Assembly: GCA_017394705.1 (NCBI GenBank)
Contig: JAFPXH010000003.1
Coordinates: forward strand, 62,001 to 126,000
DNA from: Paludibacteraceae bacterium
GTDB taxonomy: Bacteria; Bacteroidota; Bacteroidia; Bacteroidales; Paludibacteraceae
DNA: 64,000 nt
Direction of reading: 5' to 3'
Shown here: piece after piece, positions 44,287 through 54,616 of the stretch
Layout of the letters: each line of letters opens with the position of its first letter
Position numbering within the stretch: the first letter of the stretch is position 1
Translations under genes and position numbers: made by a program
Notes under the pieces: model-generated
Seen by the model: the letters and a program-made list of their open reading frames with translations, nothing else
The model's database searches: none
Told to the model about the DNA's origin: nothing

Positions 44287-47200
44287 TTATTTACCTTTTA
44301 CCAATTTGCCGGTGGCGTCATATAGTTTATCGCCAACCATAATATATATCTTCTCTTCAATAAGCACTTTCTGGGCCTTTGTACTTCGTACTTCGTCACC
44401 TTGTACTTCATCTATATCCGTAGCTATCTGCGGAGCGCGGAAGCGTCCGGAGATATAGAATCGTCCGTAGGTCGTTCCCTCCGTTACCTCCGCCGTATAA
44501 TCGGAGTTGAGCAGGTCAATCATTGCTCCGGTTTCGAAGTCAATGATCCAGACGTACTGCAAGCGGTTGAGCCAATCGTTATGACGGAGCGAGAAGGTAA
44601 GTTCTTGTGCCGCAGGGCTGTAAACCGTCAGGGCCACGCCTTGCTCAAACAGTTCATCCGATACGCCGGCGAAGGCCATATCTCCATACGCGTGCGAACT
44701 ATATAATATTGCGCGCGCAGCCGTGAGCGACTGTTTCGCCACATCAATACCCGTCTTATAGGTTTCTTCGTAGCGCGTCGGGTGCGAGAGCACACTGGTG
44801 TGATCACCTTTACCGTTAGCATCCTTGACATCCAGATGGATCCATTGGATACGTTCCGGTTCTTCTGCGGCTGGAATTCTGCGACGCGGAGCAGATGCCT
44901 TCAACGAAGTTTCGGCAAACGATATTTGCGTCTGACCAGACGATGCTTGGTAAGTGAACGGAATAGCCGGATAGATATAATCCGGTATGCCTTGGTCATA
45001 CGAACCATCCGTCTGCAGCCAGCTTACTTTCAATCCTGTCTCAGGATCGGCACTGGAATTATCATAAACGCTCATTAATGGCGAACCTACAATGTTCCAC
45101 CCTGCATGATTCTCTCCGGCAGCTCCCAAGTCATAGGAAACGGGCGTGGTCGTACCAAGCTCAGCAGAGTTAACTGCACCTACCGGAAACAGGAACTCAC
45201 GATAATAAGCCGAGTTGGACGACATCTCGTAGCCTACTCTACCTTGTATATATTCATTTTCACCAACCGATACCCAGTTATCCCCGGCGCCAGTTTTTGC
45301 ACGACTGGATTCGCTATAACTCTTCAACAGCCATGCCTTACCATACGTGGTCTTTGCCCCGTGCGATACCTTGATGTCCTTCACAGGTATCGTACAATTC
45401 AGCGGCAAAGCGAATTGATAGTAATTTGCAGATACATAGGTAATATCACCGCCCGGACCACTGATAGTGCGATTGTTCGGAGCTATACGGGTATAATATG
45501 TCTTGGTAGCCGTAAAGTCTCCGCTGATGGAAGCCGCTTGCCAGGGCAAGGTACGAAGAACTAAACTATCTACCGCCAGCGTACCGTTAGTGACTGTTAC
45601 GCTTGCTTCCGGACGAATCGAGAGCGTAGCCAAATGGGATACGGATGAAGCATCGATACTCAGCGTACCACTGCTTACATACACGAATGCATCTGCTGCC
45701 GCAGTATTGATATACGGAATGGTATAGGTATGTTTGCTGATGACTGTCTCACCGGATTTAACCGTTATATCCAGTTCTGAACCGGCAGCACCGCTATACG
45801 GGATTGTCAATGTTCGGTCTGCTGCACGATAGTTCGACGATGAGATAGCCTCCGCAGTAGCTTGATCTTTCTGATAAACTACATCATTTACGGTATACGG
45901 CCATCCGCTTGCAGTCCAACCGTTGGCATTGATAGTCAGCGTGCTTGCCGTCCAATCCACGATGTCCAGATAGTCTCCGGTTTCCAAAGAAACGGCATTG
46001 AAATGCGCATAGTACGTAGCCGTAGCATTTGCGTTAGGCAGCGGACTTATTACGGCCCCTCCGTCTGTTGTTGACCAACCATCAAAGGTGTATGTATAAC
46101 TTTCATCCTCCTTGGCTGGAGTCTCGCCATTATACGTCGGCGTAGTACCTTTCTTGACAGGACCTTCTTGCATAGTCGTTTCGCCGTTCTTGAAGGTAAT
46201 GTTATATGCCTCAGCTACTTCGTATTTGTACGGCAATTCAGAACTTGGCAAATCAAGTACATAGTAGTTGCAATTCTCCTTCGTCGGAGCGGTATATTTA
46301 TCTTCGATATTGGAAGTAGTCGAAACGTTTGTACGTTTTGTGTTGTAAAAACCTCCTTCAATTACCAGATTTTCTGCCGTTGCCGTCTTGTTCATGGCAT
46401 AGGCTGTTGCATTGGCATCGTCGGTAGTTTCCACTTTAAACTTACCGCCCGTAACCTTACAACTTCCGTATGCGGTTGCCGAGGTTAATGCTGTATTCGC
46501 ATTTTGCGTTCCGTTACTTACCACAATGCCAAATGCCGAAGTTTTAGCTTTGACATTGAACTCTCCGTCATACACCTCAACAATACCTGCTTTGATATAG
46601 TTGCCCGGCACCGAGTCACTGGCAGTGCTATATATGGAAAGGCCCGTTCCTGCATACGCATATACTCCGTATGCTGTAGCATCCGTAGTAGCTTCTGTAT
46701 TAAAGGTTCCTCCTTGTATTTTCAGCGTGCCGGAATATGCTGCTCCTGTCTTTCCCGGAGTTGTTGCATAAGCAACAGCACCGTATGCAGTACCTGTTGC
46801 CTTTACATTGAAGACAGGGTTTCCACTGATAGTAGTAATACCACGGGAAACGAGTACACCTCTTGCAGTAGTAGTCTTAGCCGTGATATTAAACTCACCT
46901 CCCATAATCGTAGTAGTTCCCAGCGAATACACGCCATTAGCACTCGTCGTTCCTAAAGTGCTTACATTGAAAGTACCTGCTTCAATAGTAGCCGTTTTAC
47001 TTGCTGCCACATAAACTCCGTATGACGCAGTAGTCTTTGCTTTTGCGGTAACTTCAACGGTGCTTGTTGCTGGAACTTTTAATGTTCCGCTATTGACATA
47101 TATTCCATAACATGTCTTTGTTGTTGTATATGCTTCTATATCACCTCCATAGAGAGTTGTTGTTCCTCCATTGACATATATGCCCTGCGCAGTAGTCGTT

Positions 47201-50200
47201 CCGGTTGTTGCTTTAATTTTGACTCCTTCATATATCTTTGTTGTACTACTGCAACGAATACCTTGAGCAGTAGTGGTTTTTGCAGTAGCATTGATGGTTC
47301 CGCCTTTGATAGTCGCGGTGCTACTGCTAACAATTCCATATGCCGAAGTAAATTTAGTAGTTGTTGCATTGATTGTACCATCGTTGATAACAATAACACC
47401 GGCAGATTCTACACCATACGCTGCATATATAGCCTCTCCGGTAACAGTACCGCCATTCATATTGAATGTCTGGCTCTTAGTAACATACACACCCGATGCC
47501 ATACATTTCTTAGCTGCAGTTGTTGCAGAAGAATAGTCTGACTTCAAGTTCTTGGCATGCACTGTACCTGCCTCCAGATTCAGTGTACCGGCTGTCAGAT
47601 ATACACCATAATAACGAACTTCACCAGAAGCCTCATTGTAAAGTTCACCGCCTTGTTCTGTCGAACTATCAGTGATTGTGAATGTGCAACCTGCTTTGTT
47701 GATATCAAGCAACTTCTGGTTTACAGCACCCTTTAATAAATGATTATTCAGATCCAGCGTGCAGTTCTGCGCATTGGTATAAACCAATGAAGAAGCAATA
47801 TCTGTTACATCTTGGAGGAGTTTCAGGGTAACTGCTCCGGTTGCAGAATTAGTTGCTTCCCATGCCTCCGCAAAATCGGCATAATACGTTGTTGCGCCAC
47901 CGACGGTTACAGAAGCGACATTGGGTGTGGCAGTGTAAGTCGCAGTATAGGTAACAGCAGCCGTAACATTAGGAATAGCATCCGATGTATATGTATTGGT
48001 GCCGTCTGACCAGCCTGCAAACGTATATGTATATTCTGCCGTTTGCGCCTTGGTTGGTTCAGTAGGAGCAGTTACAGTGGCACCCGGATTTAATGTCTTG
48101 GGATAATCGCCAAGAGTCGTTGTTCCATCCTCATCAACAAAATTTATTTGATACCCCACTAATGTCCAAACCGGATAAAGCGTCAAGGCAGCATTTGCCG
48201 TATAAGTTCCACCGAGAGCATAAGCTTGCGCATCGCCATCAGTCAGGCTCCATCCCGTCTGCGCATAACCGTCGCGAGTGAAAGTGCTGCTTGACAAAGT
48301 AGCATCTTCGCCACAGGTCTTCGTTCCCGCAGCTACCGTTCCCGTTCCATTCGCGCCCGCGTTATAAATAATAGGATACGTACGCACGTCATCAGAGAAT
48401 TGGGCATACAGGGTCTTCATGTCATACTCAATAACAAATTCCGGAGTTATCTTCACGCCACCCACCGGCTTTGTGTACCATCCGGTAAAGTCATTACATC
48501 CTTTCTGTGCGTCAGGAGGAACGGCACCAATCGTAGCGCCGTGGATGACCTCGATTGAAGGTACTTCGCTAGTTCCACCGTTGGTGTAAGCATCGAGAGT
48601 GAAGGTATATACCAATCGCGGATAGTAATAATTTACCTCCGTAGAACCATCACCGGCAATTGTCACCGTTTGCGCGGAAGGAGAGTTAAAGCCGTCATAG
48701 CTCTTGACAGCCGGAGTAACGGTCGTGGCAGTAGTTCCGGTCAGTGCCTCCGTCTCAGACGGTTCAGTCGGATAAGAGCTACCATCCATATTCTGTTGGT
48801 AGTGGTTAACGGTATATTTAGTATTGGTGTTCGCACGCCAAACAGCGGTGTATGTCAGTGCCTCTGCCGGCATGGTGGCAGCTACAGCACCTCCCCAGTT
48901 GACAAAGGTGTAACCTGTTTTAGTTACCGCAGGAGCAGTGAGCGCAGAGCCATAAGGAACAGCTACGCTTGGTACTCCTGTTGCATTCTTGGCAGGCCAT
49001 GAAGTAGAGCCGTACTTTCCGGCAGTGCTTACCGTACCTCCGTCCAGATTCCATGTAAGGGTATAAGAATTAACGGTAAACTGTGCAAAATAGGTCACAT
49101 CGCCTGTAGGCACAGTAGCCGAGGTGATTTTTGTACCACTGGAAGCGGCGGTGTACCATCCGTTGAAGGTATAACCTGTTTTGGTAGCGGTCGGCAAAGT
49201 ACCGACACCAGCAGCCGGTTCTACATATATCACCTGTGCATCTTCATTACCGCCGTTGGTTTTCGCATCAAACGTAGCCATATATTTGAGCGTCGTTTCC
49301 GCAAAATGCGCATAGTAGGTTGCTCCGGCAGAAGTCAAAGCAGGGAGCGGGGAAACTAATGCGCCACCATCCGTTGCGGACCAGCCATCGAAGACATAAG
49401 AGGCAGTAGTGGAACTTGCTTTAGTGGGAGCATCGCCTTCATAGACAGGCGATTTGCCTGCTTCCTGATAACCGGACTGTAGTTGCGTCCCGCCGTTGTT
49501 GAAGGTAACGGTGTATGCTTCCGCCACTTTGTATTCGTAGTCCGGGCGATTGGGATCCGTTTGAAGAAGATTTACTACGTGTTTCGGAGAAACAGCATAG
49601 GTCTCCAGATTGCCGTTGTGGCTGTAGTAGCCGGCATTGACTTTGACGTTCTCCGGCAGAGCAGCATCATTTATAGGGAAGACCGAGCCGGTACCTGCCG
49701 ACTTAAAGTATCCACCGTTGATGGTGCATTTTGGTGTTGCTGTTGCAGCAGCATAGCCTTCCGCTCCGGATTCCGTTTTAGCAGCCGCTACTACCACCCC
49801 GTAAGCTCCTGTCGTTTTAGCGGTTGCGTTAAACACACCGCCATTGATGGTTGCCGTTCCGGCATTAGCATAGTTTCCGGCATAGTAAGAAGCATTAGAT
49901 GCATTCGTCGTTGTAATCGGTCTTGAATGGGCACCGACATAGACACAATAAGCTGTTGCTTTGGATGTTGTAGTGGCATTGATTGTACCTCCATTCACGA
50001 TAAGAGTTCCGTTATACACCACGCCTGTTTTATCAACCGGTTGTTCGACTGACACTCTCACACCATATGCCGTTTCCGTAGCAGTTGCATTAATGATTGC
50101 GTTGTCGCTGATAGTGGTCGTTCCTGTGAATATACGGATTCCAAATGCTGTTGTGGTACTCGGTGATGCGGAAACTGTACCTCCGGATATCTTTGTTGTT

Positions 50201-53200
50201 CCGTAAGAACGGATGGCTTCTGCTGTGGCGCCGCCAAAGGTGGTCGCCTTTATCTCTCCGCCGGAAATATTTGCTTTGGCGTAATAAGGTGTCGTGATTG
50301 TATTGGGTTCTGTTTTGGCTGTCGTGTAATTCCAGTTTACAAATACGCCATAAGCAGTCGTTTTGGAATATCCTTCTACTGTTCCGCCTGTCATATTGAG
50401 TGTAGCCTGATAAGATGTACTTGCGTTCAAATTGATAGCTCTTGAACTTGTACTCGCTTTGGCATATGCTCTGACATATCCTCCGTTAATATTTATCGTT
50501 CCGTACGCATAGATAGCATAAGGAGAATCATTAGTTGTTGCGACTGTTTCAATTGTTCCTCCATTAATAGTAATAGTCGGGGTTCCGGACGCACCTTCTA
50601 TACCATAGGGGTTATAAGCGGAAACAGCTTCTATTGTGCCATCATTCACTGTCAAGGTCTTCCCCGAAGCAACCAATATGGCTTCTATATAGCCTAATTT
50701 GGTGGATTTAGTATAAGGAACAGGGTTCTCTACATGCAATTTGCCATTCGCCATAACTAAAGAACCATTCTGTAAGTATATACCTCTCCATCGTTTGGTG
50801 TTATTTTCGGTAGTAAAAGACGTGACGAGTTTTAACTCTCCTTTCTTTTCCGCAGTGTTATCCGTTATCGTGAATGTAGAACCAGCTCCGTTAAGAGTCA
50901 GCATGTTCACGGCTGTTGTTCCATCTCCCGTTACCTGCACCTCTGCCGTGTGACCGTTCAGGTCAAGGGTACAAGTGGTGTTCGATGCCGTATAGGTCAT
51001 CGGGGAGGTTATATTCACAAAGTCTCGCAGGATAGTGATAGTTGCATTCTTCTTGGCACTTGCTACCGCAATAGCATCGCTGAAACGCATTAAGAGACGC
51101 GTCTCAAAGGCATCCGTCAGTCTAATATAGGGTTCTGCTATACTCCAGTCACTTCCTATATACTCGTAATACACTTTCACATTCGTTTCGTCTGTGGTAT
51201 AGAAGAACGGTTCCTCGCGTTCCACTGCCATCCAGTGTTCCTCATACCATATATATGTATTTCCGTCCACTATATAGGCTTTGTTTTCTCCCTCGTATTT
51301 TGTGGCGGGGTGCCAGTTACAGCCCTCGAAGCAGATGTAGTATTGGGTCGCATCTTCCGCAGCGTGGTATGCCGGGTCATTGTTATTGGGCTCCAAGGCA
51401 ACAAACTCACCTTCCACCAGGGCTTTCTTCACTCCGCCAATGGTATAGAGACAGTTCTCATCGGTTTCGCCAAGTTCTTCCCAATCGCAGTCGGTTTTCG
51501 TATAAATCTTATTGTTCGAACCGCTGTACATGCCTTCCGTAGCAGTAGGCATAAACTGATGCCAATCGCTGTTGATCGTCCAGTTATAGAACCAAGTGGA
51601 TTGGTCGCCTTGTCCTTGCCACCAGTAATGTGTATTCTCATTCTCATCTTTCCCCTCGCAGGAATAGGTTACGTTCGCCCATTTCTGTTGAAGTTCAAGA
51701 CCTGTTTTATCCCAAGAATAGACAGCATCTGTTGTCACATCGGAACCGCTGTTACCGGAAGCCATGTAGGTGAAGTCATACGTGTGGTCTGCTTTCCCAT
51801 CTTGCTTGCCTTCTACAAACCAACGACCGTGTACATTATGGAAAATTGTAGAGGCAATAGACTTGGTATATGAGCCATCCTCGTTGCAGAGGTTTGCGGC
51901 GTTCATATTTATTTGCGTCAAATAGACTGTTGCTTTTATGCCACTTAGGGTATAAGAGGAAGATGTATTAGTTCCTGTTGCAGAGCCATATACTTGGTAC
52001 ACATTTTTAGTTCCGGGAAGTGCTCCTTTATAGGTTAGTATTCCTCCACCATTACCACATATATTTGCTCCGGAAGCCGTCGAATAGAGGTAGTATCCGT
52101 TGTTAACGGTGCACGTTCCGTCTATAATAAATTTAGCGGCGTCCAATTGGGACATATCACTCGTACTACGTATATAACGCGGAGTGAAAGGAGTATTATA
52201 TACTGTGAAATATTCAGAGAGACAATACTTATCCCATTCACCGACATCATAAAGATGTAAGTTGGTTCTCAATGTTAAGGATGCATTATCTTTAATTTCT
52301 ACTATAGAACCTGGTAATAAACACATTTGGTTGGTTAAGTTCACATTGGAATTATCCAACACAATATGCATACTACTCGGAATGGGCAAGATATAATCTT
52401 TTGAATCTATCTCCACATCGTACGAAATAATAGATACTTTCATCGTGAAAGACAACTTCAGGTTCTCAAGACTGGAATTTCCGCTAAGCTGAACGCAGAA
52501 ATGGTCCGTAGTGGCATCATACCATTTTTTCACCACAGCATCAGAAGCATTCAGACGGAACATCGCATCCGACGAGCTTCCGCCTATTATTGTAAATGTA
52601 GTTGTCGCATTCGTACTGCTTGGATTAAAAGAAGTGACGCATTTCTCACTGGATCCATACTTAAAAGATATAGGAATCTCTATGTTTTGCAAGAAATAAC
52701 TATTGAAGGGGAAAGCCTTATAGCCGGATGCTCCCGTGTTGCTGCTCGTTGTCATTGCATACGTTGCGTCACCCCCTCGCATATCTCCCATAATAAAGTT
52801 TTCGTACACGAGCGATCCTCCATTTGCGGTTATCGTTCCAACATCTATTGTATTATTACCCACTGTAAAGTCTTGTCCCGTGATGAAACCAAAGCAGTAT
52901 AATTTGCCGTTTAATTCTATATGTCCGCCATCTGCCATATGAATTCTTCCGACAGGACCTATTGGTCGTCCCGGTCCGCCGGATGCATCCTTCATCACAT
53001 TTGTACTGGAGAAATGCATTCCTGCCACATACAAAGTGCCGTCAACTGTAACATTAGCTCCGTCTGCGAATATCAACGTGCGATAAGCTGATGGTGCCAC
53101 ATATGTTTGGCTTTGCATATTCTCAAATTTACTTTCCTCCGTAATCATTGTATTGGCATCATTATACGGAACAAGCAATGTATTACCCGCCGATATGGTA

Positions 53201-54579
53201 TAACTGCCCGGAGGAAGGATACCATCTTTGACACAAATAATTGTTTTGTTACTTCCTGATGAGGCAGCCGCATTGGCTTCATTAAGGTCGGTGTACGTAG
53301 TAGAGCCTACTTTGAATTGTGCCTTTTGGTCATCGGTATAGTTATTGAATACGAAATTGGCATATATGGTCTCACCTTCTTCAATAAAGGTCGGGTTCCA
53401 AGGATTGTCATAACTAAGATATGTTTTCTTTTTACCGCTTTTTGTGTACCATCCGCCAAAAGCATAACCTGACGCAGGAGTAGCGGTTAATGTCGGGCTA
53501 TAGTGATATGAATCGCCGGTATTATAGATATAATCGTTTGCTTGAACGGTTATTCCATCCACAATATAACTGCCCGTATAGCTACCATCCTCATCTTTTT
53601 CTACTGCTTTGTAAGTGAATTTAAGATGATTATTGGTCAGTTCTTTATAATCAATACCCACACTCACCTCTTCGGTGAAAGAGGTAGTGCATGGGTTGTC
53701 TGTGGAGATAATCGTTTTAACCCCCGAACCACTTAATTTATACCAATCTACAAACTCATATTTGTCTGTAAGAGAGGCGGTAAGGGTGGTTCCTTTGACG
53801 CCGACTTCTTGGTCGGTGGTGGAAATAGTAGTAGTCACGCCCTCGCTCGTCACGGTGTATGTTCCGCGGTTGACAGAGGCGGTAGATGGCGCAATAAAGG
53901 TTACATCTATAGCAGGAATAACGTCGAACTTCGCATAGAACGTCTTCGTCCAAGGGTTTGATGAGTTCTCATAAGTCGTTATTTGCGATGTGCCATAACT
54001 GGTAATACCTGTAGCTGTTGCAAACGGCACATCTGTAGTCCAAAGGGTATCCGTAGATAATGCATTTCCTGTGCCACTACTATTATCATACCATCCTACA
54101 AAATAATACCCATCCATAGGCGTTGCCTTAAAAGTGATGGTATTGGTATGAGCTAGTACAAGTGATGTTTCATCTGTTTGTGTTTTATTTTTATCATTTG
54201 GTACGTGTTCAGTAACTCCACTATTCCATTCTACATAAGATTTGCTATTCGCCGCTGTTGCATTTGAGTTAACAGGGGTCGCTTTTTTGGAATTAGCAGT
54301 TATGGTTGTATATCCATTCCCAAGCGTAACGCTTTCAGTCTTTGCATAGTCTTTCTTGTCGTTATAATAAGTCACAGTAGTCGAGTTACATCCACTTCCT
54401 TCTGTCCCCGACGTCGTCCAGTGACTCCGTCTCTGGCCGGACATGACTATCTCCGCCGCCTCATCCTCATCATAGACGGGACGGAAAGACATACCGATTG
54501 TGCAGAACACAGCCAATAACAGACCAATAGAAATGGCTGTCAGTTTTGCACTACTCATAAATAAAATTTTCTTACTCAT
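44287..54579 (-). CDS. Giant secreted adhesin-like protein with InlB-type repeats and beta-helix blocks
   Basis: 3430 aa with a signal peptide (about 1-31). InlB/Flg_new-type repeats with the GW motif lie near residues 155-385 (FVGWYDN, FVDWYK, FGGWYTKSG) and 1730-2190 (FDGWSATDGG, FNGWYTAASSG, FTGWYTKPVGG), plus one at 2830. Two related right-handed beta-helix blocks, about 1190-1680 and 2270-2780, have many repeats of the type TINGGTI...A.A.TAYGV. A C-terminal domain (about 2950-3370) carries FLFPVGAVNSAELG, and the end is the shared module KIYIMVGDKLYDATGKLVK. No catalytic residues are visible, so adhesion or matrix function is the likely role, inferred from the repeat types. It begins 27 bp after the DUF1016 gene; no promoter is visible between. 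Confidence 0.8.
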   Translation of the reverse strand: MSKKILFMSSAKLTAISIGLLLAVFCTIGMSFRPVYDEDEAAEIVMSGQRRSHWTTSGTEGSGCNSTTVTYYNDKKDYAKTESVTLGNGYTTITANSKKATPVNSNATAANSKSYVEWNSGVTEHVPNDKNKTQTDETSLVLAHTNTITFKATPMDGYYFVGWYDNSSGTGNALSTDTLWTTDVPFATATGITSYGTSQITTYENSSNPWTKTFYAKFDVIPAIDVTFIAPSTASVNRGTYTVTSEGVTTTISTTDQEVGVKGTTLTASLTDKYEFVDWYKLSGSGVKTIISTDNPCTTSFTEEVSVGIDYKELTNNHLKFTYKAVEKDEDGSYTGSYIVDGITVQANDYIYNTGDSYHYSPTLTATPASGYAFGGWYTKSGKKKTYLSYDNPWNPTFIEEGETIYANFVFNNYTDDQKAQFKVGSTTYTDLNEANAAASSGSNKTIICVKDGILPPGSYTISAGNTLLVPYNDANTMITEESKFENMQSQTYVAPSAYRTLIFADGANVTVDGTLYVAGMHFSSTNVMKDASGGPGRPIGPVGRIHMADGGHIELNGKLYCFGFITGQDFTVGNNTIDVGTITANGGSLVYENFIMGDMRGGDATYAMTTSSNTGASGYKAFPFNSYFLQNIEIPISFKYGSSEKCVTSFNPSSTNATTTFTIIGGSSSDAMFRLNASDAVVKKWYDATTDHFCVQLSGNSSLENLKLSFTMKVSIISYDVEIDSKDYILPIPSSMHIVLDNSNVNLTNQMCLLPGSIVEIKDNASLTLRTNLHLYDVGEWDKYCLSEYFTVYNTPFTPRYIRSTSDMSQLDAAKFIIDGTCTVNNGYYLYSTASGANICGNGGGILTYKGALPGTKNVYQVYGSATGTNTSSSYTLSGIKATVYLTQINMNAANLCNEDGSYTKSIASTIFHNVHGRWFVEGKQDGKADHTYDFTYMASGNSGSDVTTDAVYSWDKTGLELQQKWANVTYSCEGKDENENTHYWWQGQGDQSTWFYNWTINSDWHQFMPTATEGMYSGSNNKIYTKTDCDWEELGETDENCLYTIGGVKKALVEGEFVALEPNNNDPAYHAAEDATQYYICFEGCNWHPATKYEGENKAYIVDGNTYIWYEEHWMAVEREEPFFYTTDETNVKVYYEYIGSDWSIAEPYIRLTDAFETRLLMRFSDAIAVASAKKNATITILRDFVNITSPMTYTASNTTCTLDLNGHTAEVQVTGDGTTAVNMLTLNGAGSTFTITDNTAEKKGELKLVTSFTTENNTKRWRGIYLQNGSLVMANGKLHVENPVPYTKSTKLGYIEAILVASGKTLTVNDGTIEAVSAYNPYGIEGASGTPTITINGGTIETVATTNDSPYAIYAYGTININGGYVRAYAKASTSSRAINLNASTSYQATLNMTGGTVEGYSKTTAYGVFVNWNYTTAKTEPNTITTPYYAKANISGGEIKATTFGGATAEAIRSYGTTKISGGTVSASPSTTTAFGIRIFTGTTTISDNAIINATATETAYGVRVSVEQPVDKTGVVYNGTLIVNGGTINATTTSKATAYCVYVGAHSRPITTTNASNASYYAGNYANAGTATINGGVFNATAKTTGAYGVVVAAAKTESGAEGYAAATATPKCTINGGYFKSAGTGSVFPINDAALPENVKVNAGYYSHNGNLETYAVSPKHVVNLLQTDPNRPDYEYKVAEAYTVTFNNGGTQLQSGYQEAGKSPVYEGDAPTKASSTTASYVFDGWSATDGGALVSPLPALTSAGATYYAHFAETTLKYMATFDAKTNGGNEDAQVIYVEPAAGVGTLPTATKTGYTFNGWYTAASSGTKITSATVPTGDVTYFAQFTVNSYTLTWNLDGGTVSTAGKYGSTSWPAKNATGVPSVAVPYGSALTAPAVTKTGYTFVNWGGAVAATMPAEALTYTAVWRANTNTKYTVNHYQQNMDGSSYPTEPSETEALTGTTATTVTPAVKSYDGFNSPSAQTVTIAGDGSTEVNYYYPRLVYTFTLDAYTNGGTSEVPSIEVIHGATIGAVPPDAQKGCNDFTGWYTKPVGGVKITPEFVIEYDMKTLYAQFSDDVRTYPIIYNAGANGTGTVAAGTKTCGEDATLSSSTFTRDGYAQTGWSLTDGDAQAYALGGTYTANAALTLYPVWTLVGYQINFVDEDGTTTLGDYPKTLNPGATVTAPTEPTKAQTAEYTYTFAGWSDGTNTYTSDAIPNVTAAVTYTATYTATPNVASVTVGGATTYYADFAEAWEATNSATGAVTLKLLQDVTDIASSLVYTNAQNCTLDLNNHLLKGAVNQKLLDINKAGCTFTITDSSTEQGGELYNEASGEVRYYGVYLTAGTLNLEAGTVHAKNLKSDYSSATTAAKKCMASGVYVTKSQTFNMNGGTVTGEAIYAAYGVESAGVIVINDGTINATTTKFTSAYGIVSSSTATIKGGTINATAKTTTAQGIRCSSTTKIYEGVKIKATTGTTTAQGIYVNGGTTTLYGGDIEAYTTTKTCYGIYVNSGTLKVPATSTVEVTAKAKTTASYGVYVAASKTATIEAGTFNVSTLGTTSANGVYSLGTTTIMGGEFNITAKTTTARGVLVSRGITTISGNPVFNVKATGTAYGAVAYATTPGKTGAAYSGTLKIQGGTFNTEATTDATAYGVYAYAGTGLSIYSTASDSVPGNYIKAGIVEVYDGEFNVKAKTSAFGIVVSNGTQNANTALTSATAYGSCKVTGGKFKVETTDDANATAYAMNKTATAENLVIEGGFYNTKRTNVSTTSNIEDKYTAPTKENCNYYVLDLPSSELPYKYEVAEAYNITFKNGETTMQEGPVKKGTTPTYNGETPAKEDESYTYTFDGWSTTDGGAVISPLPNANATATYYAHFNAVSLETGDYLDIVDWTASTLTINANGWTASGWPYTVNDVVYQKDQATAEAISSSNYRAADRTLTIPYSGAAGSELDITVKSGETVISKHTYTIPYINTAAADAFVYVSSGTLSIDASSVSHLATLSIRPEASVTVTNGTLAVDSLVLRTLPWQAASISGDFTATKTYYTRIAPNNRTISGPGGDITYVSANYYQFALPLNCTIPVKDIKVSHGAKTTYGKAWLLKSYSESSRAKTGAGDNWVSVGENEYIQGRVGYEMSSNSAYYREFLFPVGAVNSAELGTTTPVSYDLGAAGENHAGWNIVGSPLMSVYDNSSADPETGLKVSWLQTDGSYDQGIPDYIYPAIPFTYQASSGQTQISFAETSLKASAPRRRIPAAEEPERIQWIHLDVKDANGKGDHTSVLSHPTRYEETYKTGIDVAKQSLTAARAILYSSHAYGDMAFAGVSDELFEQGVALTVYSPAAQELTFSLRHNDWLNRLQYVWIIDFETGAMIDLLNSDYTAEVTEGTTYGRFYISGRFRAPQIATDIDEVQGDEVRSTKAQKVLIEEKIYIMVGDKLYDATGKLVKGK
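44378..44398. repeat. 7-bp repeat (TTTGTAC/TTCGTAC) at the 3' end of the giant gene
   Basis: Three heptamer units occur in frame and encode the DEVQGDEVRSTK region near the C-terminus. The same unit type occurs in tsaB. Confidence 0.75.
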
Positions 54580-54616
54580 ATTGTTTTGTATCTTAAATTA
54601 TCGTTGTTATTTATCG
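54574..54616. repeat. Junction repeat copy 1 (start of giant gene / end of DUF1016 gene)
   Basis: ACTCATAT..TTTTGTATCTTAAATTATCG followed by TTGTTATTTATCG, including the start codon of the giant gene and the stop of the DUF1016 gene. It matches 55486-55526 with two small indels. Confidence 0.9.
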
